A stretch of 31,232 bases of DNA from DAOVQB01 sp023128935 (lineage in GTDB: Bacteria > Eisenbacteria > RBG-16-71-46 > CAIMUX01 > WJJG01). Of the stretch, positions 13,829 to 21,610 are shown piece after piece. A model generated the notes under the pieces. That model worked only from the letters and a program-made list of their open reading frames with translations. It was not told the DNA's origin and searched no databases. Numbering within the stretch: position 1 is the first letter of the stretch; each line of letters opens with the position of its first letter. The translations under genes and the position numbers were made by a program. The stretch lies in the NCBI GenBank assembly GCA_030628905.1, contig DAOVQB010000030.1, positions 1 to 31,232 of the forward strand, in the 5' to 3' direction.

Positions 13829-15529
13829 ATGATGCGATCGCTCTATTCAGCAGTGTCCGGGATGGCAGGCAATATGCTCCGCATGGACGTGATCGGTAAC
13901 AACATCGCCAATGTCAATACGATCGGGTACAAGTCCGGGCGCGTGAGCTTCGAGGAGACACTCGGGCAGGTGCAGCAGGCCGCAACTGCGCCGACCGATG
14001 CCAGCGGAGGGACCAATGCCATCCAGGTGGGGACCGGGACCCTGGTGAGCGGCGTTTCCCAGTTGTACACCCAGGGAAGTCTCCAGATGACCGGGATCAA
14101 TACGGACCTTGCCATTCAGGGCAATGGTCTGCTCGTGCTCAGTGACGGGGAGATGACCTATTACACGCGGGACGGGTCCCTGCAGGTGGATGCGCGCGCC
14201 CGCTTGGTCAGTCCGAGCAGCGGGAATGTGCTCCAAGGATATGCATATGATCATGCCACAGGCACCTATGCCACAAGTCTGCAGGACATATACCTCCCGA
14301 TCAAAGACGTGGAACCTGCCCGGGCTACAACTACGATGAATCTGAGTGGGAACCTGGATGCCGATTCCGAACCGACCGGCTCCTACCTGCGAACCTCAGT
14401 GCTCTACGATTCAAACGGCGAGGCGGCCATGAGCACCACGACCATGGTCGACCTGCGCCAGGAAAGCACCGGTACGGGAGCGCTTGTCGAAGAGGGTGAC
14501 ACGATCTATGTCGGCGCGGTGGTCGGCGGCAATACAGTCAGCAGCACGGTGGAGGTGACTGCCGGCACAACCGTGGGGGATGTGACCGCTATGATCGAAG
14601 AGGCCCTCAACTCACCCGAGGCCGTGAGCGGCATCACCATTACCATGACTGCTGATGGGCGCATCAGTGTAGAAACGCCGGATCAGATGGGCACGTCGGC
14701 CGAGATCCAATCGCTCAACCTCTCCGCCACAGACTTGTCGGGCTCAACGCGCGGTACCTTCAGCGCGGCGCTGGCCTTCAGCGACATGGAAACGGCACGT
14801 GATGCCGGGGAGTTTGTGGAAGAGACAACCGTTTATGATGCCCTGGGCTTTGCCCACAATGTCAAGTTCAGCTTCACACGCGTCCAGGGTCTCAACGAAT
14901 TCACCTGGTCAGCAGAGGTCGACGGTGGGACAAGCGATGTCCTGCAGGGCGGGACTGGGCGTGTAGCGTTCCGCGTGGACGGATCGTTGGATGCGCTGGT
15001 CTATGACGCCGTGGGAACCACGGTCCCAACCGCGCTGACATTCAACCCGGGAACGGGGGCTGAGAGCCCGCTACGCGTCGAACTCGATGCCGGTACGCGC
15101 GGGGCTTTCGATGGCATGAGCATGCTGCGGGGCACGCAGAGCTTGGAGAGTTCACAGGACGGCTACAGCAAGGGTACGTTCACCCGCTTCAGCATTGATG
15201 AGATCGGGAGGATTATGGGCGTTTTCTCCAACGGTGTCATCCGTCCGGTGAGCCAGATGGCGCTGGCGGAGTTTACCAATCCGACCGGTCTGACCCGGGT
15301 GGCATCGAATGGCTATATCGAGAGCCCGAATTCGGGGCCTCCTACGATCGGCGTTTCAGGTGAAGGTATTGCCTCAACTCTCTCTCCCGGCGCGCTGGAG
15401 CAGTCAAACGTGGATCTGGCGAGGGAGTTCACCAACATGATCGTGGCCCAGCGAGGATTCCAGGCCAATGCCAGGGTCGTGACGACGAGCGATGAGGTTC
15501 TGACCGAACTGATCAACATCAAGAGGTAG
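13829..15529 (+). CDS. flgE: Flagellar hook protein FlgE
   Basis: FlgE polymerises into the hook. The 566-residue protein starts with the rod/hook signature MMRSLYSAVSGMAGNMLRMDVIGNNIANVNTIGYK and ends with the partner helix VDLAREFTNMIVAQRGFQANARVVTTSDEVLTELINIKR. FlgG/FlgE-type motifs (TGINTDLAIQGNGLLVL, YYTRDGSLQVD) follow the N-terminus. It is longer than enterobacterial FlgE (about 400) because of surface-domain insertions, including a segment near residues 222-285 (TVGDVTAMIEEALNSPEAVSG) that resembles a flagellin-hook-IN motif. ATG 13829 or 13832 is possible; both follow the same ribosome site. Confidence 0.94.
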   Translation: MMRSLYSAVSGMAGNMLRMDVIGNNIANVNTIGYKSGRVSFEETLGQVQQAATAPTDASGGTNAIQVGTGTLVSGVSQLYTQGSLQMTGINTDLAIQGNGLLVLSDGEMTYYTRDGSLQVDARARLVSPSSGNVLQGYAYDHATGTYATSLQDIYLPIKDVEPARATTTMNLSGNLDADSEPTGSYLRTSVLYDSNGEAAMSTTTMVDLRQESTGTGALVEEGDTIYVGAVVGGNTVSSTVEVTAGTTVGDVTAMIEEALNSPEAVSGITITMTADGRISVETPDQMGTSAEIQSLNLSATDLSGSTRGTFSAALAFSDMETARDAGEFVEETTVYDALGFAHNVKFSFTRVQGLNEFTWSAEVDGGTSDVLQGGTGRVAFRVDGSLDALVYDAVGTTVPTALTFNPGTGAESPLRVELDAGTRGAFDGMSMLRGTQSLESSQDGYSKGTFTRFSIDEIGRIMGVFSNGVIRPVSQMALAEFTNPTGLTRVASNGYIESPNSGPPTIGVSGEGIASTLSPGALEQSNVDLAREFTNMIVAQRGFQANARVVTTSDEVLTELINIKR

Positions 15530-15586
15530 TCAGATTGAGCCTGCGGCGCACAGGCGCCAGGTACGGGACGATAGGAATCGATTGTC

Positions 15587-15604
15587 GCCGGGCCACGGCC
15601 CGGC
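15587..15604 (+). other. Perfect inverted repeat just before the fliL ribosome binding site
   Basis: GCCGGGCC (15587-15594), AC, then GGCCCGGC (15597-15604) form a perfect 8-bp GC stem, directly abutting AGGAGG (15605-15610) of fliL. No T-run follows, so it is not a standard terminator. It could modulate fliL translation or protect a processed mRNA end; this is inference. Confidence 0.6.
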
Positions 15605-15619
15605 AGGAGGTTGAGAGCA

Positions 15620-16198
15620 ATGGCAGCCCGGGAAGACGAAGGGAAGCGCGACGACCCTGCAGGCAAGGCCAGCCAAGCAGAGCAGCCCCAGGATGAGGGA
15701 AAGGCGCAGAGCCGCGCTCTCGTGCCCGAATCCCTGGTGAGGATCAGCATCGGGATCATCATCTTGGGTGGGATGACCGTGGGGGCCTTCTTTCTGATCA
15801 CGGATGTGATCGCCCCGCATCTCGGCCCCAAACAGGAAGAGACATTCACGGGCTCGGCCGTGGATGAACAGCTGCTCCCAGTAGTGGAGGCCCCCGGCGA
15901 GCAATATGTTGTGGAGGACATCATCGTCAACCCGTCCGGAACACGGGGTAAACGGTTCCTGCGCCTGGGTATCTCGCTCGAGACCAAGGACGGTCCCACC
16001 GTCTTGGCTGAACTGGACAGTCGCCGCGCCCAGATCAGGGACCTGCTGATCCGGAAGTTCTCTCGCCGCACGCTAGAAGAATTGAGCGATCCAACTGTGC
16101 GCGAGGAGATCCGCCTCTCCTGCATCGAGGAGATCAACACCAACCTCCTAGAGGGAGAGATCGCGAATCTCTACTTTACGGACTACGTGCTGCAGTGA
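15620..16198 (+). CDS. fliL: Flagellar basal-body-associated protein FliL
   Basis: FliL is a single-pass inner-membrane protein that associates with the stators and supports torque. The 192-residue product has a charged cytoplasmic N-terminus (about 1-36), one membrane helix (about 38-62, VRISIGIIILGGMTVGAFFLIT) and the periplasmic FliL domain (YVVEDIIVNPSGTRGKRFLRLGISLET, ending ANLYFTDYVLQ). I start it at ATG 15620, 9 bp after AGGAGG; the TTG at 15611 touches that site and is unlikely. It is followed 9 bp later by fliM, the usual order. Confidence 0.93.
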   Translation: MAAREDEGKRDDPAGKASQAEQPQDEGKAQSRALVPESLVRISIGIIILGGMTVGAFFLITDVIAPHLGPKQEETFTGSAVDEQLLPVVEAPGEQYVVEDIIVNPSGTRGKRFLRLGISLETKDGPTVLAELDSRRAQIRDLLIRKFSRRTLEELSDPTVREEIRLSCIEEINTNLLEGEIANLYFTDYVLQ

Positions 16199-16207
16199 GG
16201 TAGCTGG

Positions 16208-17245
16208 GTGGCGAACATTCTTTCACAGGACGAGGTTGATGCCCTGCTCTCATCCTTTGCCGATGAGGGGGATGGTGCAGAAGAGGCGGAATCTCCGGAG
16301 CCAACGCCGGAGGAGACGAAATCGGAGTCGAAGATCTCGGTCTACGACTTCCGCCGCCCCAATCGGATCTCGAAGGATCAGCTGCGATTCCTCGAAGTGC
16401 TGCACGAGGGGTTCGTGGCGCGGTTCACCGGTGTGCTCTCGGGCTACATGAGGACTATGGTCGAGATAGAGATCCTCTCAGTCGAGCAGCTCACCTATGG
16501 GGAGTGGGTGCAGAGCCTGCCGGAATCAACCTGTGTCTTCCCGTTCTCGATGGAACCGCTCCAGGGATCGGGGGCTGTGGAGACGAGTCCCTCTTTCGGT
16601 CTCAGCCTCGTGGACCGCCTGCTTGGTGGCCAAGGGGCAGCTGTGGACCGATCGCGCGATCTGACACCCCTCGAAACGGGGATCCTGGCGCGGATTGCGG
16701 ATCAGCAGATAAGGGGACTCGCGGAGATCTGGTCTGACATGATGGTGTTCACGCCCAAGATCGAGGGTTTCGAGAAGCAGCCGAATATGCTCAAGCTGTT
16801 GCCCGACCCCGAGACGGTCGTGCTGATCACATTCGAGATCAAGACGCAGACCCTCAACGGGACCATCAGCATCTGCTACCCGTTTGTTGCCCTTGAGCCG
16901 GCCCTGACGCGAGCCAGCGCTGGGGCCTTCGGTGCCAATGCGATCCGCCCCGTGAAAGTCCCGGACGGGCCAGCTTGGATCACCAAGGGGCTCAAGCGTG
17001 GTCGGGTCGATGTGACTGCGAAGCTGGGGACCGGGATGGTGACGGTGGGGGAGTTCATCCGCCTGCGGCCTGGGGACGTGGTCCGCCTTGAAACCCGCGT
17101 GGACCACCCGGCGGAAGTGATTGTGGGGGATCGGCCCATGTTCCATGCACGGGCGGGTCAGGCGGGCAGGAAGCTCGCGGTGCAGATCGTAGGCCGGATG
17201 GATGAGGATGGAGGGCAAATGAGAGGAGAGACCGATGGCACCTGA
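16208..17245 (+). CDS. fliM: Flagellar motor switch protein FliM
   Basis: FliM is the C-ring protein that binds CheY-P and links FliG to FliN. The 345-residue protein begins with the CheY-P-binding peptide ANILSQDEVDALLSSF. An acidic linker leads into the FliM core (YDFRRPNRISKDQLRFLEVLHEGFVARF, GGQGAAVDRSRDLTPLETGILARI) and the C-terminal SpoA domain (VTAKLGTGMVTVGEFIRLRPGDVVRLE). Length is within the family range. The GTG start follows GAGG at 16197-16200. Its 3' end overlaps fliN by 11 bp. Confidence 0.96.
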   Translation: MANILSQDEVDALLSSFADEGDGAEEAESPEPTPEETKSESKISVYDFRRPNRISKDQLRFLEVLHEGFVARFTGVLSGYMRTMVEIEILSVEQLTYGEWVQSLPESTCVFPFSMEPLQGSGAVETSPSFGLSLVDRLLGGQGAAVDRSRDLTPLETGILARIADQQIRGLAEIWSDMMVFTPKIEGFEKQPNMLKLLPDPETVVLITFEIKTQTLNGTISICYPFVALEPALTRASAGAFGANAIRPVKVPDGPAWITKGLKRGRVDVTAKLGTGMVTVGEFIRLRPGDVVRLETRVDHPAEVIVGDRPMFHARAGQAGRKLAVQIVGRMDEDGGQMRGETDGT

Positions 17246-17747
17246 TGCCCAAGAACCGATGCGGGCAATGAGCAAGAACGAGATCGACGATCTCTTCGGC
17301 GACGAGGCGGCCCAGGAGAAGGCTAAGCAAGAGGCTCAGGTCTCTCCAGAGGAGGGGGCTTCCGAGGCCCAGTCGTCACCCGATCTTGAGGGCAGCGCAG
17401 CCCCCGATCTGGGTGATGAGCCGCAGGTTCAACCGATCGAGTTCGGTCAGCTCAGTTCTCAGGTGGCAGAAGGGGAACCAGCGAATATCCAGCTCTTGCT
17501 GGATGTGAAGCTGCCGGTGACCGTAGAGCTCGGTCGAACCAATCTGCCGATCAAGGAGATCCTGGATTTCGGTCCGGGAACGATCATCGGGCTCAACAGG
17601 ATGGCGAGCGAGCCGGTGGATCTACTTGTCAATGGCGTCCTGGTCGCACGGGCCGAAGTGGTGGTGATTGACGACCACTTTGGCGTACGCCTCAGTTCAC
17701 TCATCTCTCCGGAGGAGCGCATCCGAACCCTGGGAGGAGGGGAATAG
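17235..17747 (+). CDS. fliN: Flagellar motor switch protein FliN, with a FliM-like N-terminal peptide
   Basis: FliN forms the lower C ring and receives export cargo through FliH. The C-terminal SpoA domain is clear (about 85-165: LLLDVKLPVTVELGRTNLPIKEILDFGPGTIIGLNRMASEPVDLLVNGVLVARAEVVVIDDHFGVRL). At 170 residues it is longer than E. coli FliN (137). The N-terminus carries SKNEIDDLFGDEA (about 13-25), similar to the EIDALL peptide with which FliM binds CheY-P, and then an acidic linker. ATG 17235 follows GAGAGGAGAG; starts at 17259 and 17268 are in frame but less well placed. Confidence 0.94.
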   Translation: MAPDAQEPMRAMSKNEIDDLFGDEAAQEKAKQEAQVSPEEGASEAQSSPDLEGSAAPDLGDEPQVQPIEFGQLSSQVAEGEPANIQLLLDVKLPVTVELGRTNLPIKEILDFGPGTIIGLNRMASEPVDLLVNGVLVARAEVVVIDDHFGVRLSSLISPEERIRTLGGGE

Positions 17748-18439
17748 TGAGACGCAGATCGGTTCTCTGGCGCTCCGTGATCGGGCTCTGGACCGCGGGC
17801 CTAGTCGCCGCAGCGCTGCCTACAACGCCGCTTCTGCAAGCCCAGGCGGGTGAGGCCTTGCCCGTGGCAACTGTGACAGCGGCCGGCGACGCGCCCCAGG
17901 AGTTTCCCGAGTATCAGGCCATAACCCTCTCAGCGGGTGGGATGCTGCTGCGCGTGGGCCTTGGTTTGGTGCTGGTCATGGGGATCCTGGTTTTCGTGCT
18001 CTTCCTCTATAAAAGGGCCACCCGGGCCGGCATGGGTCCGCGTAGGGATGCGGCCATCCAGGTCCTCTCCCGGTGCAGCCTCGGCCAGCGTACAAGCCTC
18101 GCGGTCGTGTGTGTGGCGGGGGAGACCCTACTGCTTGGTGTCACGCAACATGAGGTGCGTGCACTCACCAGGCTCGCGCCCCACCCGCCCAATCAGAGGC
18201 AGCCAGCGCTACAGGCCAAAGCGGATCTGTCCATGAACGCTCCCCGGCCTGAGGCCGCTGGCGGGGAGCGGGTTACCGGCCGCCAGGATTCCGCGGTTGT
18301 AGCGGAGCTGATTGGAGAGCTGCCCAGCGCCGATTCTGAGCAGGGCTTTGAGCGCACTCTTGAGAGTGAAGTCAAGCGAGTACGCCAGGGCCTATGGGCA
18401 TCCATCAAGCGCTTGGACATCCCAGGGGGAGAGGTCTGA
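17747..18439 (+). CDS. fliO: Flagellar biosynthetic protein FliO
   Basis: FliO assists assembly of the FliP/FliR export-gate core. The 230-residue protein has an N-terminal signal-like segment (about 1-33, SVLWRSVIGLWTAGLVAAALP), a membrane helix at about 66-90 (RVGLGLVLVMGILVFVLFLYKR) and the FliO cytoplasmic domain (AAIQVLSRCSLGQRTSLAVVCVAGETLLLGVTQHEVRAL). A variable tail of about 80 residues follows. The GTG start shares one base with the fliN stop (TAGTG) and is preceded by GGGAGGAGGGG. The stop shares one base with the fliP ATG. Family proteins are poorly conserved, so gene position supports the call. Confidence 0.88.
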   Translation: MRRRSVLWRSVIGLWTAGLVAAALPTTPLLQAQAGEALPVATVTAAGDAPQEFPEYQAITLSAGGMLLRVGLGLVLVMGILVFVLFLYKRATRAGMGPRRDAAIQVLSRCSLGQRTSLAVVCVAGETLLLGVTQHEVRALTRLAPHPPNQRQPALQAKADLSMNAPRPEAAGGERVTGRQDSAVVAELIGELPSADSEQGFERTLESEVKRVRQGLWASIKRLDIPGGEV

Positions 18440-19218
18440 TGGGACGGCAGTGCTTTGGTCGGTGGGTAGGGGTGCTGTGGATCGGCGCGGTGCTCTCTTT
18501 TCTGCTCACTGGCCTATTCTCGCCTGCGATGGCAGGCCCATCTCTGACGCTTAGCCTGGACGACGCCGAGGAGGTCGCCTCCGAGCCGAGGAAGATCGCC
18601 ACGGGCCTGCAGATCCTGCTCCTGCTGACCGTACTCTCCGTGGCGCCCGCACTGGTCCTCATGATGACCAGTTTCGCGCGCATTGTGATCGTACTGTCTT
18701 TCGTGCGTCAGGCGCTCAGCACCCAACAGATGCCGCCCAACCAGGTCCTGGTTGGGTTGGCGCTGCTGATGACCTTCTTCGTGATGACCCCGACCTGGCA
18801 GCATGTGCACGATCAAGCACTCAAGCCCTACCTGGACGGAGAGATCTCGGCGACCGACGCCCTGAAAGAGGGCGTCGGCCCCCTGCGCGCCTTCATGCTC
18901 CAGCAGACGCGGGAGAAGGACCTGGGGCTTTTTGCTGCCATGGTTGTGGAGGAGAAGCCTGAGACCGCAGCGGATCTGCCACTCACGGTGGTCGTGCCCG
19001 CCTTTATGATAAGCGAACTGCGGACCGCCTTTCAGATGGGCTTTGTGATCTACCTGCCGTTTCTGATCATCGATATGGTGATCGCCAGTGTGCTGATGTC
19101 AATGGGTATGCTCATGTTGCCCCCGGCGATGATCTCACTGCCCTTCAAGATCCTGCTGTTCGTTATTGTGGACGGGTGGCATCTGGTTGTTCGGTCGCTA
19201 GTTGAGAGTTTTTCTTAG
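18439..19218 (+). CDS. fliP: Flagellar biosynthetic protein FliP
   Basis: FliP is the main subunit of the FliP5-FliQ4-FliR1 export channel. The 259-residue protein starts at ATG 18439, one base overlapping the fliO stop; an upstream ATG at 18394 lies in fliO. A cleavable signal peptide (about 1-32) is expected in FliP. Conserved segments include LSVAPALVLMMTSFARIVIVLSFVRQAL, QMPPNQVLVGLALLMTFFVM and the end VIASVLMSMGMLMLPPAMISLPFKILLFVIVDGW. At least four membrane helices are visible. It is followed by a 99-bp gap before fliQ. Confidence 0.96.
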   Translation: MGRQCFGRWVGVLWIGAVLSFLLTGLFSPAMAGPSLTLSLDDAEEVASEPRKIATGLQILLLLTVLSVAPALVLMMTSFARIVIVLSFVRQALSTQQMPPNQVLVGLALLMTFFVMTPTWQHVHDQALKPYLDGEISATDALKEGVGPLRAFMLQQTREKDLGLFAAMVVEEKPETAADLPLTVVVPAFMISELRTAFQMGFVIYLPFLIIDMVIASVLMSMGMLMLPPAMISLPFKILLFVIVDGWHLVVRSLVESFS

Positions 19219-19275
19219 AAATCGCATGAGGGAGTCCGCGATGCCTCTCGGGGGAGTGCCTCAAGCGCCTGTCCA

Positions 19276-19298
19276 GCGCCCCGAGGGCCTTGGGGCGC
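19276..19298 (+). other. Inverted repeat in the fliP-fliQ gap
   Basis: GCGCCCC (19276-19282) and GGGGCGC (19292-19298) are perfect 7-bp arms around a 9-base loop, 7 bp before the fliQ ribosome binding site. No T-run follows it. A translation-attenuating or mRNA-processing hairpin is possible, since FliQ, FliP and FliR are needed in different ratios; that is inference. The rest of 19219-19317 shows nothing else. Confidence 0.55.
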
Positions 19299-19317
19299 AG
19301 GATCTGGAGGTGGAAGT

Positions 19318-19584
19318 ATGACGGCCACCGATGCCATTGCACTCTTCCAGCAGGCGGTCCTGCTGGCCCTTTTGCTCGCTGGGCCGATGCTGTTCTGCGG
19401 CCTGGTGGCCGGACTCATCATCTCGATCTTTCAGGCCGTAACACAGGTGCATGAGATGACACTGACATTCATTCCCAAGATCTTGGCTGTCGTGCTCAGC
19501 CTGTTCGTCTTCTTGCCCTGGATGGTGAACAAGCTCATGGATTTTAGCAGCCACATACTTGGAAACCTGGCGGCAATGCAGTGA
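19318..19584 (+). CDS. fliQ: Flagellar biosynthetic protein FliQ
   Basis: FliQ is the small helical-hairpin subunit of the export channel. The 88-residue length is typical. Two membrane helices are visible (about 15-38, LLALLLAGPMLFCGLVAGLIISIFQAVTQ, and 49-72, TFIPKILAVVLSLFVFLPWMV), with the conserved turn QAVTQVHEMTLTFIPKI. The ATG at 19318 follows GGAGGTGG at 19306-19313. It lies between fliP and fliR, 13 bp before the fliR start. Confidence 0.95.
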   Translation: MTATDAIALFQQAVLLALLLAGPMLFCGLVAGLIISIFQAVTQVHEMTLTFIPKILAVVLSLFVFLPWMVNKLMDFSSHILGNLAAMQ

Positions 19585-19597
19585 CACGGAGGGGCAG

Positions 19598-20371
19598 ATG
19601 TGGCCGCTGACCGTCGGAGGTGCCGAACTCTTCGGCCTGCTACTCGTCCGCTGTATGGGCTTCTATGTGGCCGGACCGATCTTCGCCCAGCGGAACCTCC
19701 CGGCCCAAGTGAAGATTCTGTTGGGCGTTACGACGGCAATCGCACTCTTCACAATGGCTTCCCAAACCCCCGTTTCCCCGCCTGCCGATCTGGCCGGCTT
19801 TGCCCTGGCGGTGGCGGGAGAGACTTTCATGGGTATTGTCCTGGCCTTTGGTGCTTCACTGCCCTTCGTAGGGATCCGGCTGGCGGGTAGCCTCATGGGG
19901 ATGCAGATGGGGTTCGGCATCGTGAACGTGATGGGCGCCAGGGGGGGCGAACAGCACGTTCCGATTATCGCCCGCTTCTATGACATCCTGGCCGTGACAT
20001 TGTTCCTGCTCTTGGACGGTCATCACCTTCTACTACAGGCGCTGGGCACCAGTTTGAGGTTGATCCCGCTGGGGGGCGTGGCATTCAGTGCGGGACTGGC
20101 CGGGCAACTGGTCGCTATGGCGGGCAGCGTTTTTGTCACGGCCATGTCCGTAGGGGGGCCCATCATCGCTGTGCTGTTTCTGGCCGATGCTGCCATGGGA
20201 TTTGTCGCCCGGACCGTGCCGCAGATGAACATCTTCATTGTCGGATTCCCGATCAAGATTGGGCTCGGGTTGCTCGGAATCTCGCTAACTATCCCGCATT
20301 TCTTCAGAACCGTCCAGGGCCTTACCACCGGACTTGAGAGGGATCTGCTTGCACTCCTCAGTGGCATGTAG
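19598..20371 (+). CDS. fliR: Flagellar biosynthetic protein FliR
   Basis: FliR is the single FliR/SpaR-type subunit that completes the export channel. The 257-residue protein has about six membrane helices and conserved segments such as LLLVRCMGFYVAGPIFAQRNLPAQVKI, GETFMGIVLAFGASLPFVGIRLAGSLMGMQMGFGI and MNIFIVGFPIKIGLGLLGI. ATG 19598 follows GGAGGGG at 19588-19594; the longer frame from 19559 overlaps fliQ and adds unrelated residues. The next gene, flhB, follows after 66 bp. Confidence 0.95.
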   Translation: MWPLTVGGAELFGLLLVRCMGFYVAGPIFAQRNLPAQVKILLGVTTAIALFTMASQTPVSPPADLAGFALAVAGETFMGIVLAFGASLPFVGIRLAGSLMGMQMGFGIVNVMGARGGEQHVPIIARFYDILAVTLFLLLDGHHLLLQALGTSLRLIPLGGVAFSAGLAGQLVAMAGSVFVTAMSVGGPIIAVLFLADAAMGFVARTVPQMNIFIVGFPIKIGLGLLGISLTIPHFFRTVQGLTTGLERDLLALLSGM

Positions 20372-20437
20372 GTTGCAGTAGTCATTGCGGCCCAGGCCGT
20401 AGGAACGGCTCCGCTGGCGGACTAATGGAGGCAAGGG

Positions 20438-21532
20438 ATGGCAGACGAGTCCTTTCAAGAGAGAACGCAACCGGCGACACAACGGCGCCGCAAGCAGGCT
20501 CGTGAAGAGGGCAAGGTTGCCCGGAGCCAGGAGATCAACTCCGCGTTCGTTCTGCTCTCGGGATTGGGCCTGTTGGCCTTGACCGGACCCTTCATGCTCG
20601 AGCGCCTGGCGAGCATCGCCCGGAAGTTGCTCGGAGGGAGCAGCCAAATCGAATTGGGACCGGGCCTGCTCATCGGCTACTTCGCTGGTGGTATCCCGCA
20701 CCTACTCCTGATACTGGCCCCCGTAGCGCTGGGCATTATGGGTGTCGGCCTGCTGGTCAATTTCGCCCAGGTCGGCTTTGTTCCCAGCTGGAAGTCGCTG
20801 GCACCCAAGCTGGATGCCATCAGCCCAACCCGCGGCTTCTCGCGGCTCTTTTCCAAGCAGAGCGGAGTGGAACTGATCAAGTCGCTCTTCAAGATCGCGC
20901 TGATTGCCCTGATCGCGTGGTTGACCCTGCGCAGCGAGATTCCGCGCCTGACGGCCATGTTCGGTGGCCCGCCACTTCCCGTCTATGGCTATGCGGCCAC
21001 CGTGGCCCTCAAGCTCGGATTGCGAGTGGTGCTCGCCATCCTGTTCATCGCGATCTTCGACTACGCCTTCCAGCGTTGGGAGTACGAGAAGAGCATCCGG
21101 ATGAGCCACAAGGAGCTCCAAGAGGAACTGCGGCAAACCGAAGGGGACCCGCACGTCAAGGCGCGGGTGCGCACCGCTCAGCGCGAGCTCGTCCGGCACA
21201 GGATGATGGACGAGATCAAGACGGCCAATGTGGTGGTAACGAACCCGACGCGTTTGGCCGTCGCCCTGCGCTACAACAGGGCCACAATGAGGGCCCCCAA
21301 GGTGGTGGCCAAGGGTGCCCGGCTACTGGCGGACCGGATCCGAGAGCTGGCGGCTCAGCATGATGTTCCCATTGTGGAGGATCCGCCGCTGGCCCGGATG
21401 TTGTTCAAGGTGGAGATCGACGCCGAGGTTCCTGTGGCGTTGTTCAGGGCCATAGCAGAGCTGCTGGCCTATATCTACCGGTTGAAGCAGCGCCGGGCTC
21501 ACTGGCCGCAAAGCGTGGGAGCGCCGCTGTAG
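20438..21532 (+). CDS. flhB: Flagellar biosynthetic protein FlhB, with NPTR in place of NPTH
   Basis: FlhB is the export-gate protein that switches substrate from hook to filament after self-cleavage. The 364-residue protein has the expected N-terminus (ERTQPATQRRRKQAREEGKVARSQEINSA), four membrane helices (about 35-210) and the soluble domain. The cleavage-site motif reads NPTR at residues 269-272 (VVVTNPTRLAVALRY), not the usual NPTH; the Arg codon is CGT at 21251-21253, one base from a His codon. Asn269 and Pro270, the residues cut in the family, are kept at the canonical position. Downstream sequence (DVPIVEDPPLARMLF) is normal. GGAGG at 20427-20431 precedes the start. Confidence 0.95.
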   Translation: MADESFQERTQPATQRRRKQAREEGKVARSQEINSAFVLLSGLGLLALTGPFMLERLASIARKLLGGSSQIELGPGLLIGYFAGGIPHLLLILAPVALGIMGVGLLVNFAQVGFVPSWKSLAPKLDAISPTRGFSRLFSKQSGVELIKSLFKIALIALIAWLTLRSEIPRLTAMFGGPPLPVYGYAATVALKLGLRVVLAILFIAIFDYAFQRWEYEKSIRMSHKELQEELRQTEGDPHVKARVRTAQRELVRHRMMDEIKTANVVVTNPTRLAVALRYNRATMRAPKVVAKGARLLADRIRELAAQHDVPIVEDPPLARMLFKVEIDAEVPVALFRAIAELLAYIYRLKQRRAHWPQSVGAPL

Positions 21533-21610
21533 GCGGCTCAAGTGATGCCTCCGACCGGCGCACAGTGTCGCCAGAGGTGGCCGGACCACAAGGGGAGATA
21601 ACAGGAGACG

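Noticed and set aside
15611..15619. FliL start at TTG 15611
   Set aside because: It directly touches AGGAGG with no spacing, while ATG 15620 has 9 bp.
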